Assembly: GCF_004792515.1 (NCBI RefSeq)
Contig: NZ_CP038865.1
Coordinates: 1,620,501 to 1,684,500 of the forward strand
Origin: Vagococcus xieshaowenii
Lineage (GTDB): Bacteria; Bacillota; Bacilli; Lactobacillales; Vagococcaceae
Direction of reading: 5' to 3'
Length of the DNA stretch: 64,000 bases
The notes under the pieces were generated by a model. The model saw nothing but the letters and a program-made list of their open reading frames with translations. It ran no database searches and was not told where the DNA came from. Made by a program: the position numbers and the translations under genes. Of this stretch, positions 44,026 to 54,520 are shown one piece after another (positions within the stretch are counted from its first letter, which is position 1; each line of letters opens with the position of its first letter).

Positions 44026-46438
44026 AGACAGCCTCCCATTCTCTCACTGACTGCTCATCTACTCCAGCAAAATCAAATGGTTCAAATTTAGGTTTATTTT
44101 CAATATATTGCTTAATTCCTAAAGTTATCCCTGACAATGAGTTATCTACAATCAAGCCATTTTCAGGTGTTAATTTTTCAATAGTGGCTGGAATGTTTAC
44201 TGTTATAATATCAGTCCCCACAGCTAATGCTTCATATAAAACTAAACCTAATCCTTCATAAAGTGACGATAAGACAAAACAATCTGCAGCTTTTAATAAT
44301 GGATACGGATTATCCATACGTCCTAAAACAATGATTGCCTCTTTAGCTGGAGAATTTTCAATTTGCTGAAGAATCCTAGCACGTAATGGTCCGTGAGGAG
44401 CAACCAAAATCAGGCGTACATTTTGATTATTTAAATAGTTAGTTTCAAAAGCCGTAATCAAACGATCCTGACTTTTTTCTTTAGCATAACGTCCAATATG
44501 AATAAAATGTACCAACTGATTGTTAGCTAACTCTTCTATTAAAAGTTCTTTAGTTTTTACATCATCGGCTACTTTATTAGGATAAAAATCAACTGAAACT
44601 CCCTCTAAACTACCTATCAGTGATTCTTCTGCTTTTTGCTTTACTTTGTCTACGTTAAGAAAATTATTCACAACTTTAATGTTAGCTTCTCTATCAGGTA
44701 ATCGTTTATCCATTTCTGCTTTTATTTCCTTATTTACTGGAATAATTGCATCGACTTTTTCATATACCTTACTCATAATTTTCATACTAAAACTATGCTT
44801 TAATTCATACTCCTGATACATATCTGTATGCATAAAAGTTCCTGTCTTACATGGAATATCTGATATTAACATTTGAGCAATTTCACGTTCAAAGCCCGTA
44901 TAAGATATAAACCAATCAATCTTTAAATCACCAAATAATCGTCTATATTCTCGGTGATAAATCTTTTTCATGATTGCCTGATTTATTTCGCTATCCATTT
45001 TTTCATCTTTCAAGTAACGTAATCGAAGAATTTTCTCTTTTGTCGTTCCTTGAGGGATTCCTGAAATTGGATAATACTGAACATTATCAGGAAAGCTTGC
45101 TAGCTTACTGAAATGTTCTGGTCGCATTAACTTTTGATAAAAGAACAGTACATAGTTTCGCTCATTTGTATCAATAGCATCAAACATATTCATTAACGCA
45201 GTTGTAATACCATTATCCCACAAACCTCCCACCATTAAAAACACTGTTTCTTTATTATTATGAACATGACGTGTCACCAATGTATCCATAGACGATTCGT
45301 CGAATAACATATGATTTAAAACTTCTTGAGTCCCTAACTCATGATCATAATTACAGAACTCAGATAAAAAACCAGTGTAATCAATCTCGTAGCATGAATT
45401 CGTTACTAAACTGGTAAGTTCCTCCAAAGTGGTAGCTTCTTCAAAGGGAAAAGTACTTAGGTCTCTATATACTCCTCGCGTTGAGAAATATTCTTCTTTA
45501 TCATATGTATATAAAATAATTTTTTGATTAGTATTTGCGAAATCAAACATTATAGATGAATAATCTGTAATTAAAATACTAACAGATTTTAAAAAGTCAT
45601 AAAGTTCCATTGAGTCATCAAAAAACTTAATTTCCGGATAATCTTCCGGATTAATAGCCTTCATTTGAAATGGATGCAGTTTAACTATCAATTCTTGATT
45701 AGATTTCATTTTGGCACTTAAATCACTTAGAGTTTGCATTAATTTTGTTTCATCAACCAACTGTTGATCAATAGTTGTCCCTCGCCACGTTGGCATATAA
45801 AAAACTATTTCTTTTCCATTGTTAAATACTGTCTCACTAAACAGTAAACTGTTTCTTGGTGACGGGCCAACTATTATTTCACCATTGTATATTCCAGTTA
45901 AACCATAAGCCTTAGTCATAACTTCTCTAGTATAGTCATTAGAAAAATATAGACGATCTGCTTGATAAAAATTTCGTTGCACGTTAGAAACCGCTAAAGG
46001 GTTGTCAGTTTCATTCCCCATTTTTTTTAAAGGCGTACCGTGCCAAACAATATAATACCGTTGTTCAGGTCGTTTATTAAAAAAATCCCAAAACGTAGTA
46101 TCATTAATCAAATACCTAGCTGTAGCTAAATACTTCATCGCCTCTTTCCCCATGAATTTCACAAATTTAATTTTTTGTAGTCCATATTTAGTGACTAAAT
46201 CTGTATATTTTTTTATATCTTTTACAGAAACAACTATTTCAAACTCTTGATACTTTGAGTTTTGGCATAGTTCCAAAGCTAAAGCAAAAATATGACCATT
46301 AAAGGCATCTCCTTGTGTTCCCTCTAAAAAAATCAATTTTGAGTTTATGGGTAATTTTTCACAATAATTCAAGTAACTAATTGTCTCTCTATGTAAAATA
46401 TTCTGTTTGAACATTCTAGCCATCTTATTTATCATCAT
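44018..46438 (-). CDS. Fused CDP-glycerol glycerophosphotransferase and GT4 glycosyltransferase
   Basis: The product has 806 residues and the same domain order as the gene at 30332. The N-terminal TagF/TagB-like half has IVWHGTPLKKMG near 130, LIVKLHPF and LITDYSSIMFDF. The C-terminal GT4 half has HFIHIGRYAKEKSQ near 644, then SLYEGLGLVLYEALAVG near 734. It would elongate or decorate the wall polymer. The ATG has AAAGGAG upstream. First gene of a five-gene operon (this gene, GT4, two tagD, DUF6056). Confidence 0.9.
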   Translation of the reverse strand: MMINKMARMFKQNILHRETISYLNYCEKLPINSKLIFLEGTQGDAFNGHIFALALELCQNSKYQEFEIVVSVKDIKKYTDLVTKYGLQKIKFVKFMGKEAMKYLATARYLINDTTFWDFFNKRPEQRYYIVWHGTPLKKMGNETDNPLAVSNVQRNFYQADRLYFSNDYTREVMTKAYGLTGIYNGEIIVGPSPRNSLLFSETVFNNGKEIVFYMPTWRGTTIDQQLVDETKLMQTLSDLSAKMKSNQELIVKLHPFQMKAINPEDYPEIKFFDDSMELYDFLKSVSILITDYSSIMFDFANTNQKIILYTYDKEEYFSTRGVYRDLSTFPFEEATTLEELTSLVTNSCYEIDYTGFLSEFCNYDHELGTQEVLNHMLFDESSMDTLVTRHVHNNKETVFLMVGGLWDNGITTALMNMFDAIDTNERNYVLFFYQKLMRPEHFSKLASFPDNVQYYPISGIPQGTTKEKILRLRYLKDEKMDSEINQAIMKKIYHREYRRLFGDLKIDWFISYTGFEREIAQMLISDIPCKTGTFMHTDMYQEYELKHSFSMKIMSKVYEKVDAIIPVNKEIKAEMDKRLPDREANIKVVNNFLNVDKVKQKAEESLIGSLEGVSVDFYPNKVADDVKTKELLIEELANNQLVHFIHIGRYAKEKSQDRLITAFETNYLNNQNVRLILVAPHGPLRARILQQIENSPAKEAIIVLGRMDNPYPLLKAADCFVLSSLYEGLGLVLYEALAVGTDIITVNIPATIEKLTPENGLIVDNSLSGITLGIKQYIENKPKFEPFDFAGVDEQSVREWEAVFE

Positions 46439-46653
46439 CTATTACTCCTTTATAGTCTATTAGACCATTCTTATTACGATGAAAATCACCCTAAATTATA
46501 CCATATATTAGGTATATTTTGGATATCTATCTTTTATGCTCTACAGTATGGAATATTATAATTGTCATTTTTCTTATCTGTGCTCATCACTTCGAATAAT
46601 AAGTTTTTTTTTACTCCATAACTTCTCATCAACTAATAGTTACATAAATAGAA

Positions 46654-46698
46654 AAAGCGTTAATTAGGTAAGCATTTCTCACACTAATTAACGCTTTA
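46654..46698 (-). terminator. Terminator of the GH25 gene
   Basis: AAAGCGTTAATTA pairs with TAATTAACGCTTT across a short loop. Beyond it, 46439-46653 shows no gene. Confidence 0.85.
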
Positions 46699-46713
46699 AT
46701 TTATCTCATAAAA

Positions 46714-49290
46714 TTAATGGATATCTGTCGATTTCACCCATCCTATTTTACCTTTTCCTGATTTAGTATACTTAATTTGATACCATGTTCCACTACTTAT
46801 AGACGATTTATTCATCACTGAATATCTTTTACCAGACATATCTGTTGTTAAATCAATACGTTTTGTACCTTTTACATAAGGACTTAAATAAATAGCGCCC
46901 TTATTAGTAGTGACTTGCATATTCTTAGAATAAGACGATGATGCCACCATATCGTTGGATTTAATCCAACCAGCTTTTTTCGCACCATTTTTTGTGTAGG
47001 AAACATAATACCATGTACCATATTCAGTTTCTGTTACTTTCGAAGGCTTCACAACACTTCCAGTTAAGCCAGTTGTCAAGTCGATGCGTGCTGTTCCTGC
47101 TTTATAAGCATTTTTATAAACTGCTCCCGCATTAGCTACTACAGCAAAAGACTTATTACTAAGCGTTTCTTCTAAATCACAGGACTTGATCCAACCTGTT
47201 TTAGATTTTCCACCTTGTTTATAACTTCCGTGGAACCAAATGCCATACGGCGTAGTCATTTTTTTAGTAACTTTAAATGCCTTGCTAGCAAAACCATTCG
47301 TTTCACCAATTTTTTTAGTCCCTGCTACATATGCTGATTGATAAACTGCACCACGTTCATTACCGATTTTTAGCGTTTTATTTATATTTTGACTATTAAT
47401 GTACTGACTAATATCTGTTGATTTAATCCAACCTGTTTTATTAACTCCAGACTTTTTATAATTAAAACGATACCACGTTCCTGCTGAAGTCTTTGACTCA
47501 CCTGTTAATTGAATTTTATTATGCAGCATTCCCGAAGTAACATCCAATCTTTTTGTACCAGAAATATAAGGTGTTTCATAAATCGCAGCATAGCCATTAT
47601 TGATAAATGTAGGCATATTAATAGATTTAATTATATAAATTTCAGATACTAAATCATTTGAATTAAACCAAGCTGTTTTGCTAACGCCTTTTTGTGTATA
47701 AGTCCCTTGATACCACGTACTATAAGCAGAACTTTTTACCTTATTTAGTTTTACTACTTTATTATCGACATCTGAAAGCTTACCAGCTTGACCAACTCCA
47801 GGAACATAAGCATCTTTATACATAATTCCATTTGTTTTATTAATATACATTGTTTTATTATAAGCTTTTTCATTATTATAATTTTTTACATCTGTGGATT
47901 TAATCCAACCCGTTTTAGTTATATTGTTTTTCTTATAAGTAAAACAATACCATGTTCCATAATAAGTGCTTTGCTCACGATTCAAGGTAATCACTTGGTT
48001 AAGCATACCCGAAGTAGTGTCCAATCTAGCAGTCCCTAATGTATATGGTTGAGCATAAATAGCACCATTATTCTTATTGATAAAAACTTTACGATTAATT
48101 GCTTTCCCTTGAGGTGCCTGAGAGAATGTATACGTATAATCAATATTTACGTCAAATAATCTTGAACTATTACTATCACCCACAAATTTCATGGTACTAC
48201 CCCATTGCCATGCAGCATTCCCTGTATTTAACAGATTGTTTTTGGATGGTGTATATGGATATTGAGCCACCCATGCTTTTTTAGCTCCGCCTAGACTATT
48301 CATATTTAATAATGGGCCAGAATTAGATTGAAACCAAAATAGACTTGCATAATGAATTACATTCCCGTATCCATTTGCTTTCAATTGATTCGCAAAAGTT
48401 ACTGAATTACTTGTAACATTTCCCTTAGTCATGTTTTCATGTTCTGCATCATTTACTAGCACAGTATTAGTTGCTAATCCAAGCTTTTTAGCAGCTGCTG
48501 CAAAATAATTGGCTTCTGCTTTGGCACTTGCTGCTGTATTAAAGTGACTGAAATGATACGCACTTACTTTCAACCCTGCTGATTTAGCATTAGCAATTTG
48601 ACTTGAAGCATAAGGGTTCATATAAGTTGTTCCTTCTGTTAATTTAACAACAACACCTGTTACTCCTTGGCTCTTCATATTTTGATAATCTTTAATTGAA
48701 ATTGACGATTGATGAGATGCCACATCAATAAAATCTTTTCTTGGTAGTGAAGCATTGGTTGAGCTTAAATAAGAATAATTGGATGAAACATTTCTAGCTT
48801 GTTTTATCGTGCTACCCAGTACATTTTGATTATCTTCTGTAATTATTGGTGTTTCTCCCACATACACTGATTCTGCTTCGTTTTCATTCAATTCCGTTTT
48901 GGATGTTTCTGAATTAACTTCTTCTATCATTACTTGAACGTCATCTTTAGATGACATTTGACCTGACGTCTTTACTGGACTCACTTGTTCATCAATTTTA
49001 TCACTAGAAAATTGAGTATCTTCTGATTCCTCTTCATTATTCATTTGAGCATCCATTGACGAGCTTTCTGATTCTTTTAAGTTTTCTAAACCTTGAACTT
49101 CTTCTAAACCTTCAGTATCTTGTGTATCAACTACTGCATCTGTATCTTGAACATTTTCTAGATCTTTAACACCTTGAACTTGAGATACTTCATCTCGAAA
49201 ATCTGATTCACTTGTATTTGAAACAGCAACTACCGGTAAAGTTTGAGATAATAATAAACTCGAAATAGTTAAGAATTTAATACTTTTCAT
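46714..49290 (-). CDS. Secreted GH25 muramidase with six GW/SH3-like repeats
   Basis: The product has 858 residues: a signal peptide (1-22), an acidic low-complexity linker (about 25-150), and a GH25 lysozyme domain (about 183-400) with FIDVASHQSSI near 187, GVVVKLTEGTTYMN and YHFSHF. The rest is six repeats of about 75 residues, each with an AIY..PY..GT.RLD block and ending GTWY..(K)..GWIKS. These resemble GW modules that bind teichoic acids. The enzyme would cut peptidoglycan while tethered to the wall. AAGGAG precedes the ATG. Confidence 0.93.
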   Translation of the reverse strand: MKSIKFLTISSLLLSQTLPVVAVSNTSESDFRDEVSQVQGVKDLENVQDTDAVVDTQDTEGLEEVQGLENLKESESSSMDAQMNNEEESEDTQFSSDKIDEQVSPVKTSGQMSSKDDVQVMIEEVNSETSKTELNENEAESVYVGETPIITEDNQNVLGSTIKQARNVSSNYSYLSSTNASLPRKDFIDVASHQSSISIKDYQNMKSQGVTGVVVKLTEGTTYMNPYASSQIANAKSAGLKVSAYHFSHFNTAASAKAEANYFAAAAKKLGLATNTVLVNDAEHENMTKGNVTSNSVTFANQLKANGYGNVIHYASLFWFQSNSGPLLNMNSLGGAKKAWVAQYPYTPSKNNLLNTGNAAWQWGSTMKFVGDSNSSRLFDVNIDYTYTFSQAPQGKAINRKVFINKNNGAIYAQPYTLGTARLDTTSGMLNQVITLNREQSTYYGTWYCFTYKKNNITKTGWIKSTDVKNYNNEKAYNKTMYINKTNGIMYKDAYVPGVGQAGKLSDVDNKVVKLNKVKSSAYSTWYQGTYTQKGVSKTAWFNSNDLVSEIYIIKSINMPTFINNGYAAIYETPYISGTKRLDVTSGMLHNKIQLTGESKTSAGTWYRFNYKKSGVNKTGWIKSTDISQYINSQNINKTLKIGNERGAVYQSAYVAGTKKIGETNGFASKAFKVTKKMTTPYGIWFHGSYKQGGKSKTGWIKSCDLEETLSNKSFAVVANAGAVYKNAYKAGTARIDLTTGLTGSVVKPSKVTETEYGTWYYVSYTKNGAKKAGWIKSNDMVASSSYSKNMQVTTNKGAIYLSPYVKGTKRIDLTTDMSGKRYSVMNKSSISSGTWYQIKYTKSGKGKIGWVKSTDIH

Positions 49291-49400
49291 TTTCTAACTC
49301 CTTTCAACCTATAAAAATAACTATTACTATAATAAACTATTTATTTCATAAAAGGGCAATAATTAATATTTTTTTTCTAATAATTAATCATTTAATAAAA

Positions 49401-49452
49401 AAAAACTAATAAACTGACAAAAATATCATTTTTTCAGTTTATTAGTTTTTAA
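49401..49452 (-). terminator. Terminator after the GT2 gene
   Basis: AAAACTAATAAACTGA pairs with TCAGTTTATTAGTTTT, flanked by A and T runs. Confidence 0.85.
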
Positions 49453-49457
49453 AACAT

Positions 49458-50421
49458 TTATTTTCCACTGTTTTGTTCTTCTTTTACTATCGAATTCTTT
49501 TTATTAATTAAATAAATTGGTCGATCTTTGCTTTCTTTAAAAATGTTCCCTACATATTCACCTAAAACTCCTAATGAAATTAACTGTACACCACCAATAA
49601 TTAATAATACAATCATTAGACTAGAATAACCTGGCAATGTAGTTTTCCCTAATAAAGCACGAACTAATGTATATAAGAAGTAAACAAACGCACTTAATGA
49701 AAGAGCAGTTCCAAAATATGTTGATAACTTTAGCGGAATTAATGAATTGGATAAAATCCCATCTTTAGCTAATTTAATTAAATCTTGCGTACTCCATTTT
49801 GATTCACCTGCAAATCTTTCGTTTGCTTCGAATTCAATACCAATTTTTTTAAATCCTATCTCATTGTATAATCCCTTGGTATATCTTTGTTTGTCTCTAA
49901 AAGATATCAAAGCTTGGACACATTCCTTGTCCAATAAGCGGAAATCACCAATGCCATCTTCAATCTTTGTTTGACTCAAAAAACTTAAGATTTTATAATA
50001 CAGCTTGGACGAGTAGATTTTTAACATCGACTCTTTATGCCTTGTAACTCTTTTACCATATACATCTTGATATCCCATTTCCCACATATGAATTAACTCA
50101 GGAATTTTTTCTGGTGGATGTTGTAAATCCGAATCCATAATAATAGTAGCTTCACCTGTTGTATGTTCCAATCCAGCCAACATGGCTATTTCTTTTCCGT
50201 AATTACGTGATAAATCAATAACTTGAACATTTTTATCAAGATTTGCGACATTCTCCATTTTTTCTAAGGTATTATCTGTACTTCCATCATTTATGTAAAC
50301 TATTTCAAAAGAGTACATTGGTATTTTTTTTTTCGAATACCTCTTTAATTTTTTTATAAAATTCCCCAATATTATCTGATTCATTATAAGCTGGAACACA
50401 TATGCTAATTATTTTTTTCAT
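49458..50421 (-). pseudogene. GtrB-like GT2 gene, frameshifted at an A10 tract
   Basis: Two overlapping frames together encode one protein. The first starts at 50421 (AAGGAG upstream) as MKKIISICVPAYNESDNIGE, and the second continues KIPMYSFEIVYINDGSTDNT onward to 49458. The break is a run of ten A (50324-50333 on the plus strand as T). Removing one A restores a 320-residue polyprenyl-phosphate glycosyltransferase with DSDLQHPP and two C-terminal helices. It may be phase-variable, rescued by transcriptional slippage, truly inactive or a sequencing error. It follows tagG in the teichoic acid cluster. Confidence 0.88.
50324..50333. repeat. Ten-base homopolymer in the GT2 gene
   Basis: Ten T on the plus strand (ten A in the coding strand) at codon 30 or so. 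Nine A would restore the frame. Confidence 0.95.
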
Positions 50422-50545
50422 AGCTAACTCCTTGTAATAATTTGATTTCCAAAAAGCAGATGATTGAATTAAAATAAATCCACCTACATAATGACCATTC
50501 AAACTAACCTATTCAATTTATTCAATGATACAATAATTTTTATTT

Positions 50546-51364
50546 TTAAATAAAATCAACAAAACGTGCTCTAAATTTCATATGTAAGTGTGAACCTAAT
50601 GCTAATAAAATTAATACTAGTAACCAGAAAAAGATGGTTTGTGAGCCGATTTCCCAGAACCATTGGCGAGATAAGAATGAATCACGGAAACCATTAATAA
50701 TATAGTATAACGGATTCAACTCTAATAATCTTACTAAACTGTCACGACCTTTAAATTGTCCCATTGTATGTAAGTTCCAAATTGGACCTGACAAATAAAA
50801 TAATAGTCTTAATACCGATTGCAACATAATATGGTAATCTCTCACTAAGACAGTAATCGTTGCATTTAGTATGCCAAATGAGAACAAGAAGGCAATCATA
50901 CAAATGAAATAATAAAAATATTGTAACCAATAAATCGTAATAGGCACTTTAGCAATAAACATTGCGATGATTAATAACAACATCATCCAACGATAACTCA
51001 CAAAGTTACTAGCCATATTAACCGATGGCAAGACGCTCACTGGGAATTTCATTTTAGAAACCATCCCTACTTGTCTATAAATACTATTAGACATCCCTAA
51101 AATTGAACTATTTAAGAAGAACCATGTAATAATCCCCATCAACATCCAAACAATAAACGGTACGCCATCTACTTGTCGCCCACCGTTAACACCTAAACCA
51201 AACACTAAGTAATAAATTCCTACTTGAATCGCTGGATTTAAAAATTGCCACATAAGTCCTAAGTAATGACTTTGATAGGTTGCTTTTTCTTCATACGTAG
51301 AAATTCGTTTAATTATGCCAAAATTCTGAAATTGTTCTTTTAAAACTAATTTAATATCATTCAC
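50546..51364 (-). CDS. tagG: Teichoic acid ABC exporter, permease
   Basis: The product has 272 residues of the ABC-2 permease type with about six helices. The opening LVLKEQFQNFGIIKRISTYEEKATYQSHYLG and WQFLNPAIQVGIYYLVFG are typical of TagG. It moves lipid-linked teichoic acid across the membrane together with TagH, encoded two genes upstream. The start is a GTG with AAGGAG eight bases upstream. The C-terminal extension is short. Confidence 0.94.
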   Translation of the reverse strand: MNDIKLVLKEQFQNFGIIKRISTYEEKATYQSHYLGLMWQFLNPAIQVGIYYLVFGLGVNGGRQVDGVPFIVWMLMGIITWFFLNSSILGMSNSIYRQVGMVSKMKFPVSVLPSVNMASNFVSYRWMMLLLIIAMFIAKVPITIYWLQYFYYFICMIAFLFSFGILNATITVLVRDYHIMLQSVLRLLFYLSGPIWNLHTMGQFKGRDSLVRLLELNPLYYIINGFRDSFLSRQWFWEIGSQTIFFWLLVLILLALGSHLHMKFRARFVDFI

Positions 51365-51380
51365 TTTAATTACTCCTTTG

Positions 51381-52115
51381 TTATTTCCCTTTGTTTGATT
51401 TATACCATTTCTTTGCTTTCATAACAAAAAGAGGTAGTTCTACAATCCGATACAAACGTTTAGGGTTACTCAATGAGCGATACAACCACTCTAAATTCAA
51501 CTTGATAAAAATATCAGGTGAACGTTTTACTAACCCGCTTATCACATCAAAAGCGCCACCAACATCTTGAAAATATTTAGCTTCGACTTCTTGGTAGTGA
51601 TTAGCTAACCATAATTCTTGTCTTGGAAATCCTAACGCAACGAACACCATATCTGTCTGTGAACGATTAATTGTTTCAACGATGTCTTGTTCACTCATGT
51701 TAGTATAACCATCAATACTTCCAGCTACCGTTAATCCAGGATAGTTTCTTTCGATATTTTCAACTGCTTGAGATAGTACATCGGGTTTTGCTCCATACAA
51801 GAAAATACGTTTATGATGTGTATCTGCAAATTTTAATAATTCATACATCAACTCGATACCCGCTACACGTTCTTTAATCTTTTTTTCTTGTTGTTGAGAA
51901 ACTTTTACAATCCCAATGCCATCTGGTATTCGGTGTGTTGCTTGATTAATAAATGTAACGATTTCAGGATAATCTTCCGCGTGTAAACCGATTTGCGGAT
52001 TCACACTAATAAATGTAAAGGGACCTGTTTGTCTATCTAACTCAGGTAAACTTTGGACAATCTCAGAAAGCGTAATGGCGTCTACTTCTAACCCATTAAT
52101 GTATTCAATTGTCAT
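51381..52115 (-). CDS. tagA: WecG/TagA/CpsF-family N-acetylmannosaminyltransferase
   Basis: The product has 244 residues. It adds the second sugar, N-acetylmannosamine, to GlcNAc-pyrophosphoryl-undecaprenol, the committed step of wall teichoic acid linkage. Conserved motifs are FISVNPQIGLHA, RIPDGIGIV with the catalytic Asp, FLYGAKPDV and VFVALGFPRQELW. AGGAG precedes the ATG. It lies between tagB and tagG with short gaps. Confidence 0.96.
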   Translation of the reverse strand: MTIEYINGLEVDAITLSEIVQSLPELDRQTGPFTFISVNPQIGLHAEDYPEIVTFINQATHRIPDGIGIVKVSQQQEKKIKERVAGIELMYELLKFADTHHKRIFLYGAKPDVLSQAVENIERNYPGLTVAGSIDGYTNMSEQDIVETINRSQTDMVFVALGFPRQELWLANHYQEVEAKYFQDVGGAFDVISGLVKRSPDIFIKLNLEWLYRSLSNPKRLYRIVELPLFVMKAKKWYKSNKGK

Positions 52116-52125
52116 AACGTTTCTC

Positions 52126-53283
52126 CTATTTCTTTAATTCTTGTTTAATGTGTGCTATTAAACGTATTGTTGCCCGACCATCATTGGCAGTATGCCATTC
52201 AGACAAAGAACCATTTTTATACAATTCTAATTGATCAAAGGCTTGTTCTAGTATTTCTTTTGTTTCAACCGGATGCACATGGTGACGCTGATAAAAATCA
52301 GGTTGAATCCCTACTGTTTGACAGTAGCTTTCTAAATCAAACGTATAATAAATCGTATGACCATCAGGCTTAGCCAATTCATACTCAAAAGGTATCGAAG
52401 AATAATCTGTTATGAGCACATCCACTGAAAATAACAGTTCTTTTAAAGTTAATCCTCGTAAATCAATTTGAATATGCTTTAATACATCAACAGACAATTG
52501 CTCTAATGTATGAGGATGGAATTTTCCCAATACAACATAGTCATCTGATAATGATGGAACAACTTTTTGCCAGTTTTCAGTAGACATAGTGACTTCTCGA
52601 TACGTTGGCGCATATAACACTATCTTTTTATCTTTTACTTCAGGAAACATCTGCTTAAACTTATTCTCAGCTATTATTTTTGCTTCTTGATTAAAGAAAA
52701 AGTCTGTTCTAGGAACACCTGTCAACAACATTTTTTTAGTTGGCTGTAGGTAACTTTTCTCAAACACATTTGCCATTTCCTCTGATCCTACTACATAGTA
52801 ATGGGTCGAATTATACACTTTCTGAAAGCGTTCTTGATCTTGATGACTTCTCAAAGTCGTCTTAGGGTCTTCCCAACCAAAGCACTTAATAGCACCTGCA
52901 GCATGCCAAATTTGATAGATAGTTGTTTCTTTCGAAAAATTTATCGCACCTATAAACGCAAAATAGTTATCCATAATAATAACTTTTGCCTGTTTTAACA
53001 TAGGTAAACCTTTAATAAAAAACCCTAACGAGTTAATTTGAATACATTCAATACCCAATGATTGGTACTTTTTTACTTCGTCAACTAACTGTTTTTGATA
53101 CAAAATCGTTAGTTTATCAATTAAAGGGTCTTGGTCTAACATTTGGATTAACTGATCATTGTTTTCTGGGAAACTTAATAAGTACATCACATGATGTGAC
53201 GAATTTTTTTTACTAAACATCGTAAAAAAGCTCACCACTTTCATGTAAATATCTTTCAAACACTGATTGAACTTATCGTTCAT
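52126..53283 (-). CDS. tagB: TagB-type CDP-glycerol glycerophosphotransferase
   Basis: The product has 385 residues, about the size of the TagB primase that adds the first glycerol phosphate to the linkage disaccharide. Motifs are YQIWHAAGAIKCFGW near 120 (the WHAAGA form typical of TagB), LGKFHPH and LITDYSSIPFEY. It is membrane-associated and cytoplasmic. The ATG with GGAG eight bases upstream was preferred over an in-frame GTG. It follows tagH. Confidence 0.93.
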   Translation of the reverse strand: MNDKFNQCLKDIYMKVVSFFTMFSKKNSSHHVMYLLSFPENNDQLIQMLDQDPLIDKLTILYQKQLVDEVKKYQSLGIECIQINSLGFFIKGLPMLKQAKVIIMDNYFAFIGAINFSKETTIYQIWHAAGAIKCFGWEDPKTTLRSHQDQERFQKVYNSTHYYVVGSEEMANVFEKSYLQPTKKMLLTGVPRTDFFFNQEAKIIAENKFKQMFPEVKDKKIVLYAPTYREVTMSTENWQKVVPSLSDDYVVLGKFHPHTLEQLSVDVLKHIQIDLRGLTLKELLFSVDVLITDYSSIPFEYELAKPDGHTIYYTFDLESYCQTVGIQPDFYQRHHVHPVETKEILEQAFDQLELYKNGSLSEWHTANDGRATIRLIAHIKQELKK

Positions 53284-53298
53284 ATTCTCCACTCCGAA

Positions 53299-54357
53299 CT
53301 ACTCTTGTTCAATAAATTTTTCTAACGTTAACAGCTCTTTAGTTGGTGACACTACTGATTGGAAAAGTGTCGCAGGATTTTTCACTACTGACATTAACGA
53401 TTTACCGCTCAAATGTGTCGCACCAAAAAATAGTAAGGCAACTATTCCTAATGCTAACATTCCTTTCGTCCAACTGCTCATTTTACCAATTGCTGGTTCA
53501 GCCAATGCTTCTTGTCCTAATCCTTGCTCTTTAGCAAGTGCTGGTAATTTGTCTTTTGAAAAATCACGTTGTTGGTCTTTGTATTCATTTTGATACTCTT
53601 TCTTTTCTTTAGCTGATAATCCTTTAAACCATTGCGTAAATTCTTTATATTTTTTCACTACTTCTTTGGTTTCACCATATTCACGTAGCTCTCCGTAATG
53701 CATCCATACAACTTTGTCACAAATTTTTTCGATTTGGCCTAATGAATGACTAACAAAAACGATTGTTTTACCTTGCTCTTTAAATAGTTGGATACGATCG
53801 ATACATTTTTGGTAAAACGTATCATCCCCAACTGATAATGCTTCGTCAATAATTAGGATATCGGGGTTTTGATGAACCGCAACAGCAAAGCCTAAACGAG
53901 ACTTCATCCCGCTTGAGTAATTTTTAACTGGTTGATCAATAAATTCACCTAAATCTGCAAATGAAACAATTTCTGGCATTAAGTCATCAATCTGCTTATT
54001 GGTCATCCCCGTCATTAAACATTTCAAACGAATATTCTCCATTCCTGTTAATTGACCTTTAAGCCCTGCGCCAATTGCAATGATGGATGTTTCACCGTTG
54101 ATTTCCATAACTCCTGATGTGTGCGGAATAATACCTGCGATAATATTAGATAACGTTGATTTACCCGAACCATTAATCCCGACTAAACCGACCGTTTCAC
54201 CCGCTGGTACTTCTAATGTCACACCTTTTAATGCCCAAAAATGTGGCACATTTTTTTGAGAAAACTTAAAAAGTGCCTTAATCTTATCTGATTTTTGTTT
54301 ATATAGATCATACTCTTTTGTGACAAGTTCTAATCTAATTTTGATTTCTTTATTCAT
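53299..54357 (-). CDS. tagH: Teichoic acid ABC exporter, ATPase
   Basis: The product has 352 residues. Walker [10 protein letters not shown] is near residue 66, the signature YSSGMKSRL near 145, and Walker B ILIIDEAL near 165. The C-terminal part (about 250-350) adds one membrane helix ([17 protein letters not shown]) and an outer tail, as in TagH. It powers export by TagG. I start it at the ATG after GGGTGG. First gene of the tagH-tagB-tagA-tagG unit. Confidence 0.95.
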   Translation of the reverse strand: MNKEIKIRLELVTKEYDLYKQKSDKIKALFKFSQKNVPHFWALKGVTLEVPAGETVGLVGINGSGKSTLSNIIAGIIPHTSGVMEINGETSIIAIGAGLKGQLTGMENIRLKCLMTGMTNKQIDDLMPEIVSFADLGEFIDQPVKNYSSGMKSRLGFAVAVHQNPDILIIDEALSVGDDTFYQKCIDRIQLFKEQGKTIVFVSHSLGQIEKICDKVVWMHYGELREYGETKEVVKKYKEFTQWFKGLSAKEKKEYQNEYKDQQRDFSKDKLPALAKEQGLGQEALAEPAIGKMSSWTKGMLALGIVALLFFGATHLSGKSLMSVVKNPATLFQSVVSPTKELLTLEKFIEQE

Positions 54358-54453
54358 ATATACCACCCTAGTTAATTATTCTTCCTAGTTCTATTTTTGA
54401 ATTTCGCTTTTCATTATAGCAAAAATCCCAACATTTTTCTTCCTTTATTCATT

Positions 54454-54491
54454 AAAAAACAAGAGCGTGACATAACTTGTCACGCTCTTTA
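54454..54491 (-). terminator. Terminator of the LCP gene
   Basis: AAGAGCGTGACA (54461-54472) pairs with TGTCACGCTCTT (54479-54490); on the minus strand a T run follows. Confidence 0.88.
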
Positions 54492-54520
54492 TGTCCTGTG
54501 TTAATTTACTTCTCTCTATT

